Shown here in pieces: positions 43,794 to 49,660 of a DNA stretch of 49,660 bases. The position numbers were made by a program, and so were the translations under genes. The notes beneath the pieces are model-generated. The model did not search any database, was not told where the DNA came from, and saw nothing but the letters and a program-made list of their open reading frames with translations. Where the stretch lies: positions 1 to 49,660 of the forward strand of contig NZ_WEHZ01000034.1 of the NCBI RefSeq assembly GCF_012641745.1, given 5' to 3'. The first letter of the stretch is position 1, and every line of letters begins with the position of its first letter. This DNA comes from Pseudoalteromonas peptidolytica (GTDB lineage Bacteria > Pseudomonadota > Gammaproteobacteria > Enterobacterales > Alteromonadaceae).

Positions 43794-44420
43794 ATGGCCG
43801 TTGCTGCCAATAAGCGCCCTGTAATGACACTTTTTTCTGGGTCAAACTGTATGTACAGTCACCAAGTACGTATCGTACTTGCTGAGAAAGGTGTAAGTGT
43901 TGATATTCATCAGGCTGAAAAGGACAACTTACCGGAAGCGTTACATGAGATTAATCCGTATGGTACTGTACCTACGTTAATCGATCGTGAGCTTGGTTTG
44001 TATCAAGCAAATATCATTATGGAATATCTAGATGAGCGCTTCCCGCACCCTCCGCTGATGCCTGTATATCCGGTAATGCGTGGTCGTAGTCGTCTAATGA
44101 TGCATCGTATTGAAACTGATTGGTACTCACTAGCTGAAAAGATTAGTGACGGTGGTGACGATGCTGCTCAAGCTCGCAAAGAGTTAACTGAAGCTTTGCT
44201 CGCTGTTGCGGCTATCTTCACTGAAGCGCCTTACTTTATGAGTGAAGAATTTAGTCTTGTAGATTGCTACTTAGCACCACTGTTATGGCGTTTACCACAA
44301 CTTGGTATTGAACTAAATGGCGCTGGAAGCAAAGAGCTTAAAGAGTACATGTTACGTTTATTCGAGCGTGATTCATTCCAAGCATCACTAACGGATGCTG
44401 AGCGTGAGATAAGATCGTAA
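43794..44420 (+). CDS. sspA: Stringent starvation protein A
   Basis: SspA (208 residues) is a glutathione-S-transferase-fold protein that binds RNA polymerase and alters transcription in stationary phase and acid stress. The N-terminal thioredoxin-like part has LFSGSNCMYSHQVRIVLAEKG and the all-helical C-terminal part has YFMSEEFSLVDCYLAPLLWR. ATG 43794 is used because GGAGG lies about five bases upstream; the ATG at 43782 would overlap that site. The stop overlaps sspB (TAATG). Confidence 0.95.
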   Translation: MAVAANKRPVMTLFSGSNCMYSHQVRIVLAEKGVSVDIHQAEKDNLPEALHEINPYGTVPTLIDRELGLYQANIIMEYLDERFPHPPLMPVYPVMRGRSRLMMHRIETDWYSLAEKISDGGDDAAQARKELTEALLAVAAIFTEAPYFMSEEFSLVDCYLAPLLWRLPQLGIELNGAGSKELKEYMLRLFERDSFQASLTDAEREIRS

Positions 44421-44845
44421 TGACGTCTAATCGTCCTTACTTGCTCCGCGCTTTTTACGAGTGGATAGTAGATAACGAATGTACGCCACATTTAGTGGTC
44501 AATGCAGACTATCCCTCGGTACAGGTTCCTGCACAATTTGTTCAAGAGGGGCAAATTGTGTTGAATGTGAATCCGTCGGCGGTAACGAACTTTTCCATGG
44601 ATAACCATGCAATCAGCTTTAATGCGCGCTTTAGCGGACAGCCTATGCAGGTGTATGTGCCTAATGGTGCTGTATTGGCTATCTATGCACGGGAAAATGG
44701 TGAAGGCACCGTATTCACGCCTGAAGAAGAAGTCTTTGAAGATGAAGCGTTAGAGTTGGTAGAAGAGACTGAAGTCTCACCAGAGCTTGACGCTAAACCT
44801 GAGCCAGAAAAGAAGAAAGGCTCGCATCTTAGAGTAATAAAATAA
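44420..44845 (+). CDS. sspB: ClpXP adaptor SspB
   Basis: SspB (141 residues) delivers ssrA-tagged proteins from stalled ribosomes to ClpXP. The substrate-binding fold lies in residues 1-110 (RPYLLRAFYEWIVDNECTPH, then GQIVLNVNPSAVTNF). A flexible acidic linker and the ClpX-binding tail GSHLRVIK follow. It is translationally coupled to sspA. Confidence 0.96.
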   Translation: MTSNRPYLLRAFYEWIVDNECTPHLVVNADYPSVQVPAQFVQEGQIVLNVNPSAVTNFSMDNHAISFNARFSGQPMQVYVPNGAVLAIYARENGEGTVFTPEEEVFEDEALELVEETEVSPELDAKPEPEKKKGSHLRVIK

Positions 44846-44871
44846 AAAAACCTGCGAATGCAGGTTTTTTT
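44845..44871. terminator. Terminator after sspB
   Basis: The stem AAAAAACCTGC / GCAGGTTTTTT with a GAAT loop begins at the sspB stop codon. It has T tracts on both strands and could also end minus-strand transcripts from dolP. Confidence 0.92.
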
Positions 44872-44913
44872 ATGTCAGCATTTTATGCTCTTTACCATGT
44901 GGTTATTGGTCAC

Positions 44914-44940
44914 TCTTTCAAGTAGAGCAAGTATTAAGAC
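44914..44940 (-). repeat. Fragment of intergenic repeat family 1
   Basis: These 27 bases, with the core GAGCAAGTATTAAGAC, match the end of family 1 copy B (22206-22232) at 23 of 27 positions. The rest of the element is absent, so this looks like a truncated copy. Confidence 0.5.
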
Positions 44941-44953
44941 TAATCAGTTTTGG

Positions 44954-45051
44954 GGATAACAAGGCAAATTTACGTACCAATAGCGAGCTATTGGAAGCGA
45001 ATTCAACGCAGTTAGCGCTAAAATTAACTGCTAGAAAGGCATTAATTATCC
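44954..45051 (-). repeat. Dispersed intergenic repeat, family 2 (98 bp)
   Basis: The segment is bounded by GGATAA (44954) and TTATCC (45051). It contains a perfect palindrome CCAATAGCGAGCTATTGG (near 44978-44995) and, read on the minus strand, CTAGCAGTTAATTTTAGCGC. The last part matches the short copy at 22245-22274. It lies downstream of dolP and of sspB, where it could act as a transcript-end structure. Confidence 0.6.
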
Positions 45052-45061
45052 GAAGCTCAGG

Positions 45062-45628
45062 TTAAATATATTCAAAGGCCTTAACCACTCGTTTGACGCC
45101 ATTAATGTGGCGAGCTATCTCAACAGCTGAGTTGGCTTCTTGCTTTGATACTAAACCCATCAAAAATACTTCTGAGTTTTCAGTAACCACCTTAATATTT
45201 GCACCATTGACCTCATCAGCCGCCAATAGTTTGGTTTTTACCTTAGAAGTTAGCCAAGTGTCATGGGTTTTTGTGGTGATGCCTATATTGGTGCTTATTC
45301 TAAGCTGGTTATGGACTTGCTTGACCCCCGCGATATTGTGTAATGCACGTTCGGCTTCAGTTTTCATTTCTTGATTGGCTACTTGACCAATCATCAGTAC
45401 AACACCATTGACACTAACGAGTGTGATATTGGCATGATCGGCAAGACGTTTAACCTCTTTAATCGCCAATGTGCCTTTAATCTCGATATTATTGTCGTCA
45501 ATTTGCGCACCAATCGTGCGTCTGTCATTGGCAGCGGATACTGCGCCAGCAGTACCTGCTACCACAGCAGCGGCACAGCCCTGCAAGAGTAATACCGCGG
45601 CAAGTAAGGAAGCTATTCTCATCATCAT
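45062..45628 (-). CDS. dolP: BON-domain outer-membrane lipoprotein DolP (YraP)
   Basis: This 188-residue lipoprotein has a signal peptide with lipobox LLQGC (lipidated Cys18) and two BON domains (about 45-110 and 125-188, each with a GVK.V motif). DolP binds anionic phospholipid, supports outer-membrane integrity and BAM function in E. coli. The start codon overlaps the diaA stop (ATGA), and AGGAT lies upstream. It ends the lpoA-yraN-diaA-dolP cluster. Confidence 0.94.
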   Translation of the reverse strand: MMMRIASLLAAVLLLQGCAAAVVAGTAGAVSAANDRRTIGAQIDDNNIEIKGTLAIKEVKRLADHANITLVSVNGVVLMIGQVANQEMKTEAERALHNIAGVKQVHNQLRISTNIGITTKTHDTWLTSKVKTKLLAADEVNGANIKVVTENSEVFLMGLVSKQEANSAVEIARHINGVKRVVKAFEYI

Positions 45629-46212
45629 ACTTCATCCTGAGGGAATAAAATGGCATCAATTAATTCACTGAGACAGTGAGTATTAAATAGTTGTGACTCA
45701 ATGATCCGGCTAGGTCGCTTACTGGGGATCCGGATTTCTACATCCTGAGGGCCAAGTAGGCCTGTTAATTCTCCGCCGTCATCCCCGACTAATGCTATCA
45801 CTTTCATATCTCGAGTTAATGCGGCTTCAACCGCGCCAATTACTGCCTTTTCTTGTCCATTAATGGCATATGCGACAAGTAAGTCACCTGGTTGTGCAAA
45901 AGCACGTACTTGTTTGGCAAAGCGCTCTCGCGCTTTGCCATTTTCGGGTGTTGCTAAGTTATACTGTTCATTGGTCAGTGCGAGTGCTGGTAGGCAAGGG
46001 CGCTCTGTTTCATAAAAGTTACTAAGTATTGTTGCTAAATGATGCGCTAGCATATGATTGCTTGGCGCGCCGCAGCAGATTATCTTATTGCCATTAATAA
46101 GGCTTTGCGCCATTGTCATTGCTGCCATCTCCAGGGCCTTAGGTAGCACTTCCCCAGCGGCAATCTGCGCTTGAATTGATTCTGTAAATATAGACTTAAT
46201 AGATTCTTGCAT
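45625..46212 (-). CDS. diaA: DnaA initiator-associating protein DiaA (SIS domain)
   Basis: DiaA (195 residues) is a tetrameric SIS-domain protein that stimulates DnaA assembly at oriC in E. coli. The SIS pattern is seen in NKIICCGAPSNHMLAHHLAT and LLVAYAINGQEKAVIGAVEAA. It is a close paralogue of GmhA; position between yraN and dolP favours DiaA. A one-base gap separates it from yraN. Confidence 0.92.
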   Translation of the reverse strand: MQESIKSIFTESIQAQIAAGEVLPKALEMAAMTMAQSLINGNKIICCGAPSNHMLAHHLATILSNFYETERPCLPALALTNEQYNLATPENGKARERFAKQVRAFAQPGDLLVAYAINGQEKAVIGAVEAALTRDMKVIALVGDDGGELTGLLGPQDVEIRIPSKRPSRIIESQLFNTHCLSELIDAILFPQDEV

Positions 46213-46213
46213 G

Positions 46214-46579
46214 CTAAAAAATATTCTTAATCCAGTTTATTTCAGAAGGAGCTACCCCTTGAATTGCAACAAAGTCGACTCTCAGCTGTGTGTTATGCAA
46301 ATTGTGTTGTGCCAAGTAATTATAAATACTACGCTTTAATCTTTGAAGCTTAGTTTTGGAAAGTGCATTAATTGCACCGCCAAAATTTTTACTGTCACGG
46401 TATTTAACTTCGACGAACACCAACACTTGCGCTTCTCTCATAATGAGGTCAATTTCACCATACTTGCAATGAAAGTTTCTCGTTACAGGTGTTAGTCCCT
46501 GCTTTACCAAGTATTGTTCCGCAATTAACTCAAAGTGTTCACCTTTATTCCGTGTGTTATTAAATAGTCCCTTAAACAT
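46214..46579 (-). CDS. yraN: UPF0102 family nuclease-like protein YraN
   Basis: This 121-residue protein has the restriction-endonuclease-like fold of UPF0102: GEHFELIAEQYLVKQGL at the start, then the core GEIDLIMREAQVLVFVEVKYR (Asp, Glu-x-Lys). The biochemical role is not established. It lies eight bases downstream of lpoA. Confidence 0.92.
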   Translation of the reverse strand: MFKGLFNNTRNKGEHFELIAEQYLVKQGLTPVTRNFHCKYGEIDLIMREAQVLVFVEVKYRDSKNFGGAINALSKTKLQRLKRSIYNYLAQHNLHNTQLRVDFVAIQGVAPSEINWIKNIF

Positions 46580-46587
46580 ACAAAATC

Positions 46588-48480
46588 CTATCTTATTAGT
46601 GAGGTGCTCTGTGCTTCCTCTTTTTGCATAAACAATGGCAGTGGGGGTTGCTCATCCAAGCTAACTAAACGGATCTGCTTGTTGCGATATTGTGCCCAGC
46701 TGAGGCTGCGTACAATGTCGGCATTATCACGGATGCTGAGCTGCCCGGTCAGGCCCTCAAAGCTTTTCCCCGATAACCAAGCAAGTTGGCGCAGCTCTGA
46801 TATAAGGTTAGTCGCATCATATGCCATGGCAAATAGGCGTTGCTCCAAGTCAGCTTGCTCAGGCCAAAGCGCTTGGTATGTCTCCCTAATGGCGTTTCTT
46901 TCTATCGCTCCTGGTAGCATCCAAGGCTGTTCAGTAAAATAAAGCCCTTCTAAATCCCCTTTATCAGTTACATCAATTTGTTTACTGTAACTACGTGAAC
47001 TTGCGTACAGAGGAATTTTATTGGCAAAAGTACTTACATTCACATCTAAATAAGGCTTAAGTAGGCGCGTTTCCATCGCATCGCCTAGGATATAAACCAC
47101 ATCTATATCGCGTCGTGAGCGAGTTTCACTTTTTACTTCCTTGCGAAAGAGGTTTTTGATTACGTTGGTACGGGCTTTTGAGGCATCGACTTCAAGTAGG
47201 TCGGTGATCACCTCAGCCATGTTTTCGCTGTTCGTGTAATAGCCAATCTCAGGTGCAGTTTCAGAATAGTGCTTCCAACCCTCAACAAAATGCTCAATTA
47301 AACGCTTGCCCGATGCACTAGCTGGTGCCAGTAGCATTGGCTTTTTGTATGCCTTAGCTAAAAAGTGCTTCATCGCTTGCTCGACTTCATGCTCAGGATT
47401 TAGCGCAAAAAAGTACTGCTCATTAGTGCGTGGGGTAACGCTCTCTCGAGCGTTCAAAAAGAGTGTTGGGTAGAGAGAGAAATCAGGATTATCAACCAGT
47501 TTTTCGACGTTAGATTTCAGCAACGGACCTATAACGAAGTCCGCATTCGCTTTGGCCAGTTGTGCCAGAATATCTTGCTCTGACGACATTTCATCAATAA
47601 AAAAAACTTCTTCAATGGTGCTACTATCCGTTGCTGCTAAAAAACCATTTTTAAGCGCGGTACCAAGGCGCTCGCTTGCTCCTGATTGTGGAATGAGTAC
47701 CGCAAGCTTTCTTACATCGTAAGGCTCTAGTGCAACTGCACCCTGTAGATCTTTTGGTAGCAAGGCTGCGGCTGGATGGTTAGCAAAGCGACGGCGCCAG
47801 TTATTCATAGCCTGGTCTAATTCAATGCTAGAGCCGAGATAAATTTGCTGATATTTAGCCAATGTGACCCAGCCACGTTGCAATACGCTTCCAGAATCAA
47901 AGCGCTCTAGTGCATAACTAGATAGTTGTTGCAGGGCTCGCCAAATCTCATTGTCTAGCCCTGCGACATTAAGGTTGTTTTGTTGAGCAATGTCTGCCGC
48001 TTTGAAAAATTCAACGAGCGCTTTTTTAGGAAGTTGTTGTGAAGCATAAATGCTACCGAGTAGATATTCATACCATGCTTGGTGTTCAGGTGTATTTAAC
48101 CTTCCTTCTAATGTATGCAATATAGCCAAGGCGCTTTCATATTGCTTCAGCTCTTTACGAGCATAGGCTACATATAATTTATTTTGTACGTGATCGACAC
48201 TGGCCTTGCTTCCCATTGCCAAGCTTATCTGCTCTAGCATGAGCCAGTTTTTTTCTTCAATCGCAGCGTCTCTGGCTACGTACAGTAGCTGAATTTTTGT
48301 GATGCCAGATTTACTTTTTGCTTTGGCAAAGAGTGAGGCAGCACTATCATCTGTCTGATTGATGGTGGTTGCTGTTTCGCTTTGTTGAGGCAATTTGGTG
48401 ACATTTGTGCTTGTACTGCAGGCGGATAACCCCGACAATATGGCAACTAAAAGCGCTATCTTTTTAAACTGCACTGGCAA
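46588..48480 (-). CDS. lpoA: Outer-membrane lipoprotein LpoA, activator of PBP1a
   Basis: LpoA (630 residues) is an outer-membrane lipoprotein that reaches through the periplasm to stimulate the transpeptidase of PBP1a. A signal peptide with lipobox LSAC (lipidated Cys21) is followed by an N-terminal TPR-like helical domain (about 40-250) and a C-terminal periplasmic-binding-protein fold (about 255-610, starting KLAVLIPQSGASERLGTALKNG). It is divergent from rsmI across 54 bases. Confidence 0.94.
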   Translation of the reverse strand: MPVQFKKIALLVAILSGLSACSTSTNVTKLPQQSETATTINQTDDSAASLFAKAKSKSGITKIQLLYVARDAAIEEKNWLMLEQISLAMGSKASVDHVQNKLYVAYARKELKQYESALAILHTLEGRLNTPEHQAWYEYLLGSIYASQQLPKKALVEFFKAADIAQQNNLNVAGLDNEIWRALQQLSSYALERFDSGSVLQRGWVTLAKYQQIYLGSSIELDQAMNNWRRRFANHPAAALLPKDLQGAVALEPYDVRKLAVLIPQSGASERLGTALKNGFLAATDSSTIEEVFFIDEMSSEQDILAQLAKANADFVIGPLLKSNVEKLVDNPDFSLYPTLFLNARESVTPRTNEQYFFALNPEHEVEQAMKHFLAKAYKKPMLLAPASASGKRLIEHFVEGWKHYSETAPEIGYYTNSENMAEVITDLLEVDASKARTNVIKNLFRKEVKSETRSRRDIDVVYILGDAMETRLLKPYLDVNVSTFANKIPLYASSRSYSKQIDVTDKGDLEGLYFTEQPWMLPGAIERNAIRETYQALWPEQADLEQRLFAMAYDATNLISELRQLAWLSGKSFEGLTGQLSIRDNADIVRSLSWAQYRNKQIRLVSLDEQPPLPLFMQKEEAQSTSLIR

Positions 48481-48534
48481 ACCTTCTATTTCACGACTAA
48501 GTGGACATCTTACTGACTGACATTGGAGAGCTCA

Positions 48535-49392
48535 ATGGCTAATCTTCACAACGAAAATAAAATCGGCACCCTCTATATTGTTGCAACACCAATAGGTAAT
48601 TTAGAGGACATCAGTGAACGTGCACTGAAAGTATTAAGTCAAGTTGATTTAATCGCTGCTGAAGATACTCGTCATACGGGTAAATTATTAAGCCACTTTA
48701 GTATTAAAGCAAAAACTTTTGCCCTACATGATCATAATGAAAAGCAAAAAGCGCAGCAAATTTTGGATTGGCTTAATGAAGGCAAGGATATTGCGCTGGT
48801 TTCAGATGCAGGCACACCACTTATCAGCGATCCTGGCTATGCGGTGGTTAATTTATGTCGTGATGCGGGGGCAAGTGTCACCCCTGTTCCTGGGGCATGT
48901 GCAGCTATTGCTGCGGTGAGTTGCTCTGGGCTCGCAACCGATAAATTTCAATTCGTCGGCTTTACTCCAGCAAAGAGCCAAGCGCGTCAGCAGTTTTTTA
49001 AAGAAGTTGTGACGTCAGGGATCACCAGCATCATGTATGAAAGCACCCATAGGATTATGGCCAGCCTCGAAGATATGAAAGCAGCCCTTGGCGAAACACA
49101 AAAGGTAGTATTTGCAAAAGAATTAACAAAAACGTATGAAACTTTTTTTAGTGGTACGGTAACAGAGCTCATCACTTTTTTGCATGACACACCAGAAAAG
49201 CAAAAAGGTGAGCTGGTATTGATGCTACCTGGTGAGGAGCGCGATGAGCAAGCTCTGACTCCAGAGGCAAGTAAGTTGATTGCGTTACTTGAGTCCGAAA
49301 TGCCACTTAAAAAAGCATGTGGGGTTGCGGCTGAATACCTAGGACTGAAAAAGAATGCGTTATATAAAGCTTGGCTGGAAACTCGAGCGTAA
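48535..49392 (+). CDS. rsmI: 16S rRNA 2'-O-ribose C1402 methyltransferase RsmI
   Basis: RsmI (285 residues) methylates the ribose of C1402 in 16S rRNA and helps decoding in the P site. The tetrapyrrole-methylase fold shows GTLYIVATPIGNLEDISERA, AAEDTRHTGKLLSHF, LVSDAGTPLISDPGY and VTPVPGACAAIAA. The ATG at 48535 is chosen with GGAGAG upstream; an in-frame TTG at 48523 is less likely. The IS481-family element begins 97 bases after the stop. Confidence 0.97.
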   Translation: MANLHNENKIGTLYIVATPIGNLEDISERALKVLSQVDLIAAEDTRHTGKLLSHFSIKAKTFALHDHNEKQKAQQILDWLNEGKDIALVSDAGTPLISDPGYAVVNLCRDAGASVTPVPGACAAIAAVSCSGLATDKFQFVGFTPAKSQARQQFFKEVVTSGITSIMYESTHRIMASLEDMKAALGETQKVVFAKELTKTYETFFSGTVTELITFLHDTPEKQKGELVLMLPGEERDEQALTPEASKLIALLESEMPLKKACGVAAEYLGLKKNALYKAWLETRA

Positions 49393-49401
49393 TAAGCAGC
49401 T

Positions 49402-49445
49402 GCTTTGAACAATATTGGATCGAGAGAAACTTTATTGTTCAAAGC
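49402..49445 (+). terminator. Long hairpin after rsmI
   Basis: A perfect 13-bp stem (GCTTTGAACAATA / TATTGTTCAAAGC) with an 18-nt loop lies nine bases after the rsmI stop. There is no T tract, so it may be a Rho-independent-like end structure, an mRNA 3' stabiliser or a remnant of a repeat. Confidence 0.45.
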
Positions 49446-49489
49446 TTGAGTTATCTACTTTATAGAGACGGAATAACAACAACGTAACT

Positions 49490-49660
49490 TGTACTAGCTC
49501 AGACTTGATCTGACAGTTACCCGTTTTTCAATAGGTGGCTGTCAGTTTAGATTTGAGCTAAATTTTTCTCAGCCCAAATTGATTTTCCATCAAGCAATGT
49601 TTCAAATGGCGTTCTGCCACAGCACATTTTTCCCTGATGAGTTCGCTTATTATTGTAATA
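49490..49660 (-). mobile_element. End of an IS481-family insertion sequence
   Basis: The element starts at TGT (49490) with the terminal sequence TGTACTAGCTCAGACTTGAT and runs past the window end. It holds the 3' end of a transposase on the minus strand (49547-49660). About 57 bases separate the transposase stop from the element end. The other end and any target duplication are outside the window. Confidence 0.75.
49547..49660 (-). CDS. IS481-family transposase, C-terminal 37 residues (5' end outside window)
   Basis: The minus-strand frame reads YYNNKRTHQGKMCCGRTPFE and continues TLLDGKSIWAEKNLAQI to a stop at 49547-49549. The YNN.RTHQGK..GRTP..T...GK pattern is the end of the rve/DDE integrase core as found in IS481-family transposases. 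The DDE residues other than the final helix lie outside the window. Confidence 0.85.
   Translation of the reverse strand, partial: YYNNKRTHQGKMCCGRTPFETLLDGKSIWAEKNLAQI

Noticed and set aside
1..49660. CRISPR array, prophage, toxin-antitoxin or defence island
   Set aside because: No regularly spaced repeats, phage genes or defence-type genes were seen between the two IS ends; the content is core chromosomal.

Overview
The window is a chromosomal segment of a marine gammaproteobacterium, most likely Pseudoalteromonas or a close relative. This rests on moderately low GC, the protein sequences, gene orders shared by Pseudomonas, Shewanella and Vibrio (rplM-rpsI-petABC-sspAB-dolP-diaA-yraN-lpoA-rsmI; mreBCD-maf-rng-yhdP-nit-tldD), and short dispersed intergenic repeats. 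Nearly everything is vertically inherited housekeeping DNA. Both ends of the window lie inside insertion sequences: the 3' end of an IS4-family element (1-123) and one end of an IS481-family element (49490 onward).

Layout. 1-360: IS4-family transposase C-terminus, its terminal repeat, and the 3' stub of a solute-binding-protein-like gene. 470-2505: a YajR-type MFS transporter and ssb. 2661-2822: a MITE-like repeat. 2897-7770: a degenerate GGDEF/EAL protein (CsrD/MshH-like), a convergent PLP-dependent D-cysteine desulfhydrase-like gene, and a secreted coiled-coil/PEGA/FGE-like protein. 7838-20492: the cell-shape operon mreBCD with maf and rng, then yhdP, a Nit-type amidase, tldD, darP (opposite strand) and pmbA. 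20546-30180, minus strand: mgtE, then, read leftward from 30180, yrbG-kdsD-kdsC-lptC-lptA-lptB-rpoN-hpf-ptsN-rapZ-npr, which links LPS Kdo synthesis and LPS transport to the nitrogen-PTS and sigma-54. 30355-35012, plus strand: mlaFEDCB-ibaG-murA (phospholipid trafficking and peptidoglycan precursor). 35077-38178, minus strand: degS, degQ and zapG. 38301-49392: zapE; rplM-rpsI; petABC (cytochrome bc1); sspAB; the minus-strand lpoA-yraN-diaA-dolP cluster; and divergent rsmI.

The common theme is envelope building and quality control: cell shape (MreBCD), LPS (Kds/Lpt), phospholipid asymmetry (Mla, YhdP, DolP), peptidoglycan (MurA, LpoA), envelope stress proteases (DegS/DegQ) and division (ZapE/ZapG). 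Respiration, ribosome and starvation genes are added to this. I found no CRISPR array, prophage, tRNA or rRNA.

The less ordinary points are these. Between the CsrD/MshH-like gene and mreB there is no MSHA pilus cluster; a desulfhydrase and an FGE-like protein without the catalytic cysteine pair sit there instead. Two families of dispersed intergenic repeats are present, side by side in two places. The leaders of petABC and rplM are long. The IS481-family element sits directly after rsmI, where rnpB-mraZ is found in Pseudomonas. No obviously new multi-gene system was seen; the FGE-like protein next to mreB is the best candidate for undescribed biology.
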